A stretch of 8,074 bases of DNA from JAYEHK01 sp034659475 (GCA_034659475.1 JAYEHK010000178.1:1-8074); one strand, 5' to 3'; counted from the first letter of the stretch, positions 1 to 5,889 are shown. Notes: generated from the letters alone by a model not told the origin. Translations and numbers: made by a program.

Positions 1-127
1 TAGGCGACCAGATTGCGTTGTTTTCCCGTTCATTGCCTGTCGCTCCGATGTTATTCTGTCGCTGGATGCCGTTTCTTTCGGAAAAACAATGTGTTGTTTC
101 TGCCGCCGGTAATTTGTCGTTCAACAT
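1..127 (-). CDS. Unidentified open frame, 5' end only; possible group II intron reverse transcriptase leader
   Basis: The frame begins with an ATG at 127 and stays open for 42 codons to the window edge. The visible protein starts MLNDKLPAAETTHC and later contains SERNGIQRQNN, ATGNEREN and a terminal IWSP. The ATG overlaps the TGA of the broken cheW frame (ATGTTGA), and no ribosome binding site of its own is visible. It could therefore be translated by re-initiation, or not at all. From memory, the polar leader with a TGN-RENN-W pattern resembles the variable N-terminal tail of some bacterial group II intron reverse transcriptase/maturases. No reverse transcriptase motif lies inside the window, so this is only a suggestion. 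A 5'-truncated intron insertion would fit the direct junction with cheW. Another mobile element gene, or a meaningless frame, remains possible. Confidence 0.35.
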   Translation of the reverse strand, partial: MLNDKLPAAETTHCFSERNGIQRQNNIGATGNERENNAIWSP

Positions 128-204
128 CCAACGAGAAAGGTTAAAAACTTTCCCTTTTGAGTATCCTCATCGAAATCAACTACTTGGTCTAACACCTCGG
201 ACAT
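121..204 (-). pseudogene. cheW: Truncated cheW (chemotaxis coupling protein), N-terminal fragment only
   Basis: An ATG at 204 follows a good ribosome binding site (AAAGGAG at 213-219, 8-base gap). The 27 encoded residues start MSEVLDQVVDFDEDTQ and continue KGKFLTFLVG. This is the usual opening of clostridial CheW, where TQKGK(F/Y)LTF leads into the first strand of the SH3-like fold. After the glycine at residue 26 the CheW sequence stops: the frame reads Cys then TGA, and neither other frame continues with the expected acidic GIEI-type sequence. A normal CheW has about 150 residues, so more than 80 percent is missing. The position downstream of cheA on the same strand is the normal operon place for cheW, which supports the identification. 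A second cheW elsewhere would be needed for signalling. The identification is fairly secure; the cause of the break is inferred. Confidence 0.75.
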
Positions 205-288
205 TTCGTCAACTCCTTTCACCCCAGATTATCCGTAGGAATTTCTTATTCGCCAATTAGTCCCCCTGAAAAGTAGCAGAATTGTCTC

Positions 289-499
289 GGGGTATGCACA
301 AATATACTGGCGCCCGTTTGTCGAAGCATGGTTAACATCACCCTGCGAAGACGATTGGCGGAAGGGGGCGAGCGACACGGACGTCGCGAGCGGGCAGTCG
401 AACACGGATGTGAGTTTGCCCGGTACCCCTGGAACTAATCGTTGAGCAGTTTGTGATGTCCATGCGCAGACTGGGAGCAAGTATATTTGTGCATACCCC
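289..499. mobile_element. MITE-like insertion with perfect 20-bp terminal inverted repeats between cheA and cheW
   Basis: Bases 289-308 (GGGGTATGCACAAATATACT) are repeated exactly, inverted, at 480-499. Further inward the arms stay partly complementary, for example GC.CCC next to the perfect repeat, and CATGG..ACATCAC at about 328-341 against its complement at about 453-464. The whole 211 bp can thus fold as one long imperfect hairpin. The interior is GC-rich: by hand count about 57 percent over 301-480 and 40 of 60 bases over 361-420, against AT-rich flanks. It encodes no transposase, so a small non-autonomous element of the MITE kind is the simplest reading. No convincing target duplication flanks it. 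It separates cheA from the cheW start and would place a strong RNA structure between them. The parent insertion sequence family was not recognised. Confidence 0.7.
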
Positions 500-510
500 C
501 ATTTCAAGAA

Positions 511-2541
511 CTAATTAAACAATCCTGCCACATCCAGAATCAAACTGGTTCTTCCATCTCCCAGCAGAGTACAACCACCGATGCCTTTAACACGTTTCAG
601 GTATCTAGGAAGAGGCTTTACCACCACCTGCTGCTCACCCAGTAGTTCATCTGCAAACAGGCAAATACAGCTTTGGTCTGTCTCTACGATCATAATAATT
701 CCATCCTGAATTTCATAAATGTCAGTATTAATGCCATAGCGTTCATGCAGTCGCAGAATTGGATAACATTCTCCCCGAACCATTATCATTTCATGTCCGT
801 CTGGATCACAGAAGACCTCCTGTGCTCTAGCTTTGAAGGATTCTTTTATGGACGTGATGGGTACAGTATAGATGGCCTTACCCACCCTGATTCCCATCCC
901 ATCAATAATCGCCAGGGTAAGAGGAATCTTTAATGAAACCGTAGTTCCTTCATCAATCGTGCTATCAATAAATACTGCCCCTCCAATTTCCTCAATATTG
1001 CGATTTACTACATCCAGCCCCACTCCTCTGCCTGAAAATTCAGTTACTTCCAACTTTGTAGAAAAACCCGGCAACAGGATAAAGGAATATACCTCCTGAT
1101 CGCTTAGCTCGCTTTCTACACCAGGTACGAGTCCATGCTCACTGGCCCTGCGCAGGATCTGCTTTCGATTCAGTCCACGCCCATCATCTTTTATGCTAAT
1201 CCACACATCACCGCCTTCATTTTTAGCTTCCAGTACAATTTTTCCACCCTGTCTTTTCCCTCTTTCATTTCTTTCTTCTGCTGTTTCAATTCCATGGTCC
1301 AGCGCATTGCGGATGAGATGCATCAGCGGATCTGATAAATGTTCGATGATGTTTTTATCTACTTCAATTTCTTCCCCACGAATTTCAAGCTCTACCTGTT
1401 TCCCAAGTTTTTTGCTCATATCCCTTACAATTCTATTCATTTTTTGGAAGGTACCTTTTAGGGGAACCATACGGATAGACATAACAACATCCTGTAATTC
1501 AACAATTAACTTACGATGCTGTCGTGCTGCTTTGTAAAAACTATTAAGTCCCGATAAATGAGCCAGATCAGGATTTTGTATCACCATTGCCTCGGAAATA
1601 ACCAGTTCCCCTACGAGATCAAGGAGCGTATCCAATTTTGCAAGCTGAACACTGATCATACTTTGTTTTATAGCATTATTAATATTCGCATCACTTTCTT
1701 TTTCTGGGACACCCATTCCTAGAACTTGAGGCTCATCCCGCTTCATTATTTCCTTGTTTACTTCATAAGAAATGTCTTCGTCTGCTAGCTCCAGCGTGAA
1801 CTTTTCCACAAAAGCCATCTTCTCGAAGAACTTTTCCATCTCTTCCATCATGCAATAACTGGTAAAAGAAATTAAAAAACCCTCCTGGCGGATAGTCGCA
1901 CTACAGTCGTTGTCGTTAATAATATCAGCCGGTTGATGATCAATTCCGCTAGCCACTTCTTCTAACTTGTGAATGATATTGAAGGCTCGAATGTTCTCCA
2001 TCTCACAGCCTTCTTGGAAAACAATATGCACTGCATATCGATTTCCTGTGGTTTCAGCAGATGTTAGCGGATAGTCTTTTGTTTGCAGGTTTAAAAACGT
2101 TTGATCATCTGTCGAATTCGAAACTGGTTTTTCTTCTTTGAGTGTTTGCAAATATTCATTGATTTCGCTAATAAGCACCTCTGGATCTCCATCTGCCTCA
2201 ACACCATTTTCAATTTTCATAATTTCGATTTTGATAAAATCAATTCCGGTTAGGATGAAATCACACAATCTGCTGTAGTCAATATCCAGATCTTCGTTTT
2301 CTCGCAGGTGGTAAAAAAGTTCCTCCATCGAATGGGCCAAAAACGAGATATTGTTATAGACCATCATGGCTGCTGAACCTTTAATCGTGTGCATTATACG
2401 AAATATTTCATTGATAGCGACACCTTCAAAAGAATCAATTTTCTCACTGTTTAAAACCAGTTGTTCAAGTTGATCAGACAACTGTAAAGTTTCAAAGATA
2501 AAAAGATCTAGCATAGGCTCATAATTCTTAGAATTATCCAC
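511..2541 (-). CDS. cheA: Chemotaxis histidine kinase CheA
   Basis: CheA is the cytoplasmic kinase that, with CheW and chemoreceptors, phosphorylates CheY to control flagellar rotation. Numbering from the GTG at 2541 gives 676 residues. The N-terminal HPt domain carries the phosphoacceptor His51 in IMHTIKGSA. A P2-like CheY-binding segment spans roughly 165-265. A dimerisation helix pair (LDTLLDLVGELVIS) starts near 300. The ATP-binding domain has the N box HLIRNALDHG (408-417), DDGRG (452-456) and GRGVGLD (504-510). A CheW-like P5 domain runs from about 544 to the end. The GTG was chosen because AGGGAGG (2550-2556) lies 8 bases before it. The in-frame ATG at 2580 has no such site and overlaps a likely promoter. 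All catalytic residues are present. Downstream, an inserted element and a broken cheW disturb the usual cheA-cheW operon, so the kinase may lack its local partner. Confidence 0.93.
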   Translation of the reverse strand: MDNSKNYEPMLDLFIFETLQLSDQLEQLVLNSEKIDSFEGVAINEIFRIMHTIKGSAAMMVYNNISFLAHSMEELFYHLRENEDLDIDYSRLCDFILTGIDFIKIEIMKIENGVEADGDPEVLISEINEYLQTLKEEKPVSNSTDDQTFLNLQTKDYPLTSAETTGNRYAVHIVFQEGCEMENIRAFNIIHKLEEVASGIDHQPADIINDNDCSATIRQEGFLISFTSYCMMEEMEKFFEKMAFVEKFTLELADEDISYEVNKEIMKRDEPQVLGMGVPEKESDANINNAIKQSMISVQLAKLDTLLDLVGELVISEAMVIQNPDLAHLSGLNSFYKAARQHRKLIVELQDVVMSIRMVPLKGTFQKMNRIVRDMSKKLGKQVELEIRGEEIEVDKNIIEHLSDPLMHLIRNALDHGIETAEERNERGKRQGGKIVLEAKNEGGDVWISIKDDGRGLNRKQILRRASEHGLVPGVESELSDQEVYSFILLPGFSTKLEVTEFSGRGVGLDVVNRNIEEIGGAVFIDSTIDEGTTVSLKIPLTLAIIDGMGIRVGKAIYTVPITSIKESFKARAQEVFCDPDGHEMIMVRGECYPILRLHERYGINTDIYEIQDGIIMIVETDQSCICLFADELLGEQQVVVKPLPRYLKRVKGIGGCTLLGDGRTSLILDVAGLFN

Positions 2542-2549
2542 TACTTGAA

Positions 2550-2605
2550 CCTCCCTAACAGACACCTTACGAAAACGCATTATCGTAAAAGTCTAATTGT
2601 TCTTA
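2550..2605 (-). promoter_or_regulatory. Candidate flagellar sigma-28 promoter and start-deciding ribosome binding site of cheA
   Basis: On the minus strand TAAG (2602-2605) and TACGATAA (2580-2587) are separated by 14 bases, close to the SigD/FliA pattern TAAA, 15 bases, GCCGATAA. Transcription would begin near 2572, leaving a leader of about 30 bases that contains the ribosome binding site AGGGAGG (2550-2556), 8 bases before the GTG. This agrees with the GTG start and argues against the ATG at 2580, which lies inside the -10 element. Motility sigma control of cheA is known in Bacillus; here it is inferred from the motif only. Confidence 0.5.
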
Positions 2606-2680
2606 CATAATTTACAGACTTTTTTGTTAAGAAAAAAGTATATTATTGGAAGCAAATGAATTATTTACTTATACTTATGC

Positions 2681-2732
2681 AAAAAGCTCGGGGCCTGTTC
2701 CTTTATGTTTGAATTTCAGGAACCGCACCGAG
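2681..2732 (-). terminator. Hairpin with T-run, terminator-like on the minus strand
   Basis: CTCGG (2687-2691) pairs with CCGAG (2728-2732), an inner GC pairs with GC, and GTTCCT (2697-2702) pairs with AGGAAC (2718-2723). This gives an interrupted stem of 13 pairs. Read on the minus strand the stem is followed by GCTTTTT, as in an intrinsic terminator. No minus-strand gene is visible between it and the plus-strand deacetylase, so what it would terminate is unclear. It could insulate cheA from transcription entering from the right, or be the relic of a lost gene. The rest of the 2606-2790 stretch shows no gene. Confidence 0.35.
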
Positions 2733-2791
2733 TAATTATTTTAAAAACGCCAATAGGGATAGATTGCCAGTGATGCATGACATGAATACTC

Positions 2792-2822
2792 TTCATATAT
2801 TCAAACAAACAAAATATACTTT
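2792..2822 (+). promoter_or_regulatory. Candidate promoter of the first deacetylase gene
   Basis: TTCATA (2792-2797) and TATACT (2815-2820) are 17 bases apart, an acceptable sigma-A pair with 4 of 6 and 5 of 6 matches. The same bases can also be read as a sporulation sigma-E site: ATATT (2797-2801), 13 bases, then TATACTTT, against the usual ATATT and CATACAAT. Either would start transcription near 2828 and leave a leader of about 65 bases. The sequence alone does not decide between them. Confidence 0.35.
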
Positions 2823-2892
2823 AGAAACTCGATTTTTGCCTAGCCTCTGATAACAGCGGAAAAAAGAGTCTTTTATAGTTTGGAGGAATATC

Positions 2893-3639
2893 ATGATTTT
2901 GCTATTACGTAAACGAAGTCTGGCCTTTATGTTTACCGGATTATTCTTTCTTGGTCTTTCATTCGGCACCTATAAAATAACAATGCATCCAGAAATGAAT
3001 AACTGGGTAGAACAAAAGATTGTTATTACGCGCGTTCAAACAGATCAAAAAGCAGTTGGATTAACGTTTGATGACGGTCCTGATCCAACCAACACCACAG
3101 CAATTCTCGATACACTTCAAAAACATCATGCTAAAGCCACATTCTTTGTACTAGGTGCAAAATCAGAAGAACACCCTCAATTACTTCAGAGAATGGTAAA
3201 AGAAGGTCACGAGGTAGGAAATCACTCCTTCAGGCACGCAGATTACAGCCAAAAATCTTCTGATTTCTTAAAAGATGACATTACACGAACCAACCACACG
3301 ATCCTTCAGATAACCTCCACAAAACCAGCTTTCGTTCGTCCACCCGGTGGATTTCTTTCTTATGATCTTGTAGACATCGTAAAAAAGGAATCGCAGCGCA
3401 TTGCCTACTGGAGTTATGAAACTGATTGTCGGGACTGGATGAACGGGAAAACAGCCAGTAGTATTGCCAATCATATTGTCCAAAACATTCAACCCGGTCA
3501 AATCATCATTCTGCATGATGGATGTCCTAATAGCATGCAAACTGCTTCTGCCGTTTCTATGATTTTAGATCAATTAACAGAGGACGGTTATCAATTTTTA
3601 ACAATGACAGAACTGCTGAAATTAGAAAAAGCAGAATAA
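2893..3639 (+). CDS. Membrane-anchored polysaccharide deacetylase (NodB homology, carbohydrate esterase family 4)
   Basis: Enzymes of this family remove acetyl groups from N-acetylated sugars such as chitin oligomers or peptidoglycan, using a metal ion. This 248-residue protein has all five motifs: TFDDGP with Asp60 and Asp61, HSFRH with the metal ligands His111 and His115, RPPGG (149-153), DCRDW with Asp181, and ILHDG with catalytic His208. Residues 6-8 are basic and 9-27 hydrophobic, so the catalytic domain is probably held outside the cell by an uncleaved anchor or a signal peptide. The start is set by GGAGG (2882-2886), 6 bases before the ATG. A pdaB gene follows after 52 bases on the same strand, which suggests joint transcription and a cell wall or spore cortex role. 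The canonical TFDDGP separates it from PdaA, which has TFDNGY. The exact substrate is unknown. Confidence 0.88.
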   Translation: MILLLRKRSLAFMFTGLFFLGLSFGTYKITMHPEMNNWVEQKIVITRVQTDQKAVGLTFDDGPDPTNTTAILDTLQKHHAKATFFVLGAKSEEHPQLLQRMVKEGHEVGNHSFRHADYSQKSSDFLKDDITRTNHTILQITSTKPAFVRPPGGFLSYDLVDIVKKESQRIAYWSYETDCRDWMNGKTASSIANHIVQNIQPGQIIILHDGCPNSMQTASAVSMILDQLTEDGYQFLTMTELLKLEKAE

Positions 3640-3691
3640 TGGGCCCAATTATAGAATATTAATGATAAAAATACCATATGGAGGGATCGCT

Positions 3692-4429
3692 ATGCCTAGA
3701 CTGTTTGGTTTTTATCAGTTAAAACAAACCACAAAATGGGCCTTAATCGCTGTTATTGTTTTTGTTTTAATGGCCAGCAGCGTGGTTTATGTTCAGGCCT
3801 ATCATAAGTTAAAACCCATTTATGAAGTCCCCACCTCTAAAAAAGTTATCGCCCTGACCTTTGATATCAGTTGGGGGAACACTACCCCCTTACCCGTTAT
3901 TCAAATATTAAAAGAGAACAACGTAAACTGTACCTTTTTCTTATCTGGTCCCTGGGCAAAACAGTATCCTGATATTGCCAAACAGATCAAGGAAAACGGA
4001 CATGAAATTGCCTCCCACGGCTACCGCCATATTAATCTAAGCAATCTTAGCAAAAATGAAGTAAAAGAGGAAATTATGAAGGCCCATCAGAACATTAAAG
4101 AAGTAACCAGCGTTGATGCCAAACTTTTCCGAACCCCCAACGGGGACTTTAATGATCAGGTGATTGAAGGTACAAAGGAATGTAATTATGAAATGATCCA
4201 GTGGAGTGTTGATTCTCTGGATTGGATGAATCCAGGAATTACTAGTATTATCGAGCGGGTAAGCAAAAAAGCGCATCCTGGAGGAATTATCCTTATGCAT
4301 GCATCTGATACCTGCAAACAAACCCATGAAGCTCTTCCGGCTATCATTAAAAACCTGAAAGCCGAGGGCTATGAATTCGTGACGGTATCTGAATTATTGG
4401 TAATCAACGAACAAACTAAAACACAGTAA
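3692..4429 (+). CDS. pdaB: Sporulation polysaccharide deacetylase PdaB
   Basis: In Bacillus subtilis PdaB is made in the sporulating cell and is needed to keep spores intact; its chemical activity is less clear. This 245-residue protein follows the PdaB pattern throughout. It has an N-terminal membrane segment (about 17-36), a short linker ending LKPIYEV, TFDISWG (56-62), FFLSGPWA, the metal-ligand pair His109 and His113 in SHGYRH, FRTPNGDF, SVDSLDW with Asp167, and LMHASD with His193. The second Asp of the normal TFDDGP motif is Ile59, which is typical of PdaB and not a defect. The start at 3692 was chosen because GGAGGG (3680-3685) lies 6 bases before it. An in-frame ATG at 3662 has no ribosome binding site. 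It is probably co-transcribed with the preceding deacetylase and ends at the hairpin at 4436. Its presence implies an endospore former. Confidence 0.9.
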   Translation: MPRLFGFYQLKQTTKWALIAVIVFVLMASSVVYVQAYHKLKPIYEVPTSKKVIALTFDISWGNTTPLPVIQILKENNVNCTFFLSGPWAKQYPDIAKQIKENGHEIASHGYRHINLSNLSKNEVKEEIMKAHQNIKEVTSVDAKLFRTPNGDFNDQVIEGTKECNYEMIQWSVDSLDWMNPGITSIIERVSKKAHPGGIILMHASDTCKQTHEALPAIIKNLKAEGYEFVTVSELLVINEQTKTQ

Positions 4430-4435
4430 ATAAGG

Positions 4436-4472
4436 AAGAAGCCATTTAAGTCTTTCTCTTAAATGGCTTCTT
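4436..4472. terminator. Bidirectional intrinsic terminator between pdaB and the small minus-strand gene
   Basis: AAGAAGCCATTTAAG (4436-4450) and its exact complement (4458-4472) form a perfect 15-bp stem with a 7-base loop. The plus strand continues into TTATTATT-like sequence after pdaB, and the minus strand continues TTCCTTATTTA. It lies 6 bases past the pdaB stop and 1 base past the stop of the 27-codon minus-strand gene, so it can end both transcripts. Confidence 0.85.
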
Positions 4473-4473
4473 A

Positions 4474-4557
4474 TTATTCCTGATCTGTTGTTTCTTCCTG
4501 TTCGATGTGTTCCAGACCTATGTCTGCCAGAATCTGATCAATCAGTTTTTTATCCAT
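4474..4557 (-). CDS. Small acidic protein of 27 residues, function unknown
   Basis: The gene has unusually complete signals for its size. A strong ribosome binding site (AGGGAGGGG at 4565-4573) lies 7 bases before an ATG, an extended -10 promoter lies just upstream, and a perfect terminator hairpin starts one base past the TAA. The protein begins MDKKLIDQILADIG. The hydrophobic residues Leu5, Ile6, Ile9, Leu10, Ile13, Leu15 and Ile18 are spaced as in an amphipathic helix. The tail is rich in Glu, Gln and Thr. It has nine acidic and two lysine residues and no signal peptide or cysteine. I do not recognise a family. It stands alone, convergent to pdaB, so no operon partner suggests a role. A peptide regulator or binding partner is possible but unproven. 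The gene call rests on signals rather than homology. Confidence 0.65.
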   Translation of the reverse strand: MDKKLIDQILADIGLEHIEQEETTDQE

Positions 4558-4589
4558 ATTCTATCCCCTCCCTTCTATACCCTGTCTGT

Positions 4590-4617
4590 ATTATCTCACT
4601 TTCCTTCAAATGCACAA
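4590..4617 (-). promoter_or_regulatory. Candidate extended -10 promoter of the 27-residue gene
   Basis: On the minus strand TTGTGC (4612-4617) is followed after 16 bases by GATAAT (4590-4595), with TG one base before it, giving TGAGATAAT. The predicted start near 4583 gives a leader of about 25 bases that includes the ribosome binding site. Together with the terminator this defines a transcript of only about 150 bases. Confidence 0.5.
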
Positions 4618-4653
4618 GCTTCTATTTGTAAAAATTATGATTATACAATGTAA

Positions 4654-4680
4654 ATGTGATTTCCCTGCGGAAAATCACAT
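4654..4680. repeat. Inverted repeat in the gene-free stretch upstream of the crotonase gene
   Basis: ATGTGATTTcCC and GGaAAATCACAT face each other around a TGC centre, so the 27 bases form a near-perfect palindrome with one mismatched pair. Neither strand has a T-run directly after it, so it is not an obvious terminator. It could be a protein binding site for the divergent small gene and crotonase gene, or a stable RNA hairpin. It does not match the spacing of a CRP-type site. Confidence 0.5.
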
Positions 4681-4740
4681 ATTACTTCGCCACCAAGATT
4701 TTTAATTATGTTTATTCTACTCATTCATTATGTTCTATAG

Positions 4741-5022
4741 TATAATTAGTAAGTAGTTATCAAAGATACTTGTAATAGTTTCTTTATATTTGTCCTAAAA
4801 AGAAAAGTAGTGCTACAGATTCTTACTATTACTTTCAGCTTTTAATAAACTGGTTTTCTGATTACATTTAGTTCATAAACTGATCATGAACTGCTAGTTC
4901 AGTTTCAGGATAATCCTAAGGTATTATTAGGGGGTGAAGAAAAACTGTTAACAGTCTGTCTGAATAGGTTTTATGAAACAGAAAGTATGCAACGACAATA
5001 ATATTAATGGGAGGTTTTTCTT
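4741..5022 (+). promoter_or_regulatory. Structured leader upstream of the crotonase gene
   Basis: This AT-rich stretch has no supported gene but many symmetric motifs. A TATAAT at 4741-4746 is a possible -10 (its -35, TACTCA at 4718-4723, is poor), which would give a leader of about 270 bases. ATAAACTG occurs directly repeated at 4845 and 4875, with CAGTTT inverted at 4900. AGTTCAT (4870-4876) can pair with ATGAACT (4886-4892), while TGAACT (4887-4892) can instead pair with AGTTCA (4896-4901), so the two hairpins exclude each other. AGGATAATCCT (4907-4917) and ACTGTTAACAGT (4944-4955) are further palindromes. The ribosome binding site GGGAGG lies about 8 bases before the ATG at 5023. These could be operators for a fatty-acid-responsive repressor or parts of a regulatory RNA; no known riboswitch was recognised. 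Confidence 0.4.
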
Positions 5023-5787
5023 ATGTCATTTGAATCCAAAATCGAAGATGGGATTATACTCTTTACTTTTAACAACCCTAAGGTGAACGCTATCACCACC
5101 GAAACTCTTAAAGGCCTTGAGGAAGCAGTGGACAAACTTAATGCCGATGAAGCCCTCAAAGGAATGGTTTTGACCGGAACCGGCAGGATGTTCTGCGGCG
5201 GTTTTGATCTGAATACCTTTACAACTTTCCCCAGTAACGAAGCAGTTATTGAATGGTTTAAGTATGAAGAAAGTGTTCTGCTTAAGCTGTTTACCTGCAC
5301 CAAACCTGTTGTTTCCGCTATCAACGGTGGCGCAACCGCAGCCGGTATGATTGTGGCCATGGCCTGTGATTATAACATCTGCCTTAACCACCCCAAAGTC
5401 AGAATTGGCATGACCGAAATTAAGTTAGGTATGTCCTTATCTCCAGCTATGGGAAATATCATGCGCTTTGGTCTTGATACAGACAGAAACTTCCGCGACA
5501 TCATCATGAAGGGCGAACTGGTTGATCCCATGTTCTGCGTTGAGCGTGGCATCTTTGATGAACTAGCCGAAGCTGACGAACTCGTTGACAAAGCAAAAGC
5601 CAAGATTTGTGCTCTTTATGATACCCTGGGCCATCCTTTTATCCAAATGAAAGATTTAGAGAGAAGACAAATGGCTAAAGTCATAAGCAGCGAGCTTGCA
5701 GAAGCTGACTGGAACCAAATAGCCGATGTATTTATGGACCCCAAGATGAAAAAACTCCTGGGCAAAGTACTGGCTGCTATTTCCTAA
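5023..5787 (+). CDS. Crotonase-family protein, probably a delta3-delta2-enoyl-CoA isomerase rather than a hydratase
   Basis: This 254-residue protein has the crotonase fold, which binds acyl-CoA thioesters and stabilises the enolate in an oxyanion hole. The hole is formed near Gly59 (FCGGFDL) and Gly108 (INGGATAAGM). Enoyl-CoA hydratases use two glutamates. The first, in their GGGCELA motif, aligns with Ile110 here and is missing. The second is kept as Glu132 in MTEIKLG. A single glutamate at that place is what mitochondrial-type enoyl-CoA isomerases have, and the C terminus (Asp-Trp near 230, then FMDPKMKKLLGKVL) also resembles theirs. Such an enzyme would shift double bonds so that unsaturated fatty acids can enter beta-oxidation. 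GGGAGG before the ATG supports the start. The gene stands alone, with a structured leader before it and a strong terminator after it. Family membership is sure; the isomerase role is inferred. Confidence 0.85.
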   Translation: MSFESKIEDGIILFTFNNPKVNAITTETLKGLEEAVDKLNADEALKGMVLTGTGRMFCGGFDLNTFTTFPSNEAVIEWFKYEESVLLKLFTCTKPVVSAINGGATAAGMIVAMACDYNICLNHPKVRIGMTEIKLGMSLSPAMGNIMRFGLDTDRNFRDIIMKGELVDPMFCVERGIFDELAEADELVDKAKAKICALYDTLGHPFIQMKDLERRQMAKVISSELAEADWNQIADVFMDPKMKKLLGKVLAAIS

Positions 5788-5830
5788 TTTGATTTGAAAA
5801 CATACAGCGCTTCACCCTTAAGCAATCCAT

Positions 5831-5852
5831 TATTTGCGCAGGATAGCAAATA
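5831..5852 (+). repeat. Small hairpin in the crotonase 3' region
   Basis: TATTTGC (5831-5837) and GCAAATA (5846-5852) form a 7-bp stem with an 8-base loop between the crotonase stop and its terminator. No T-run follows. It may stabilise the 3' end of the message or have no role. Confidence 0.3.
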
Positions 5853-5889
5853 TAGACCTACATTTACAGACAGACAAATTTGACGATAG

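Noticed and set aside
18..260. 80-codon plus-strand open frame
   Set aside because: It lies opposite the cheW fragment and the adjoining frame, has no ribosome binding site and no recognisable protein features.
229..507. 92-codon minus-strand open frame covering the whole inserted element
   Set aside because: Its ATG has no ribosome binding site, the frame runs through both inverted repeats into the flank, and the residues look like read-through of structured GC-rich DNA. It is better explained by the element itself.
2710..2800. Minus-strand frame of 26 codons upstream of cheA
   Set aside because: No ribosome binding site, no promoter and no protein-like composition; it ends within the hairpin.
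3654..3682. Sigma-E-like promoter (GAATATT, 14 bases, CATA) just before pdaB
   Set aside because: The match is attractive because pdaB is sigma-E controlled in Bacillus, but transcription would start near 3689, after the GGAGGG ribosome binding site that fixes the start. Transcription from the upstream gene is more likely.
4654..4680. CRP/FNR-type operator (TGTGA...TCACA)
   Set aside because: The two half-sites are 15 or more bases apart, against about 6 in real sites, so only a generic palindrome is reported.
4920..5022. Small open frame starting at the ATG near 4973 upstream of the crotonase gene
   Set aside because: It has no ribosome binding site and overlaps the crotonase start out of frame; it has the look of a chance frame.
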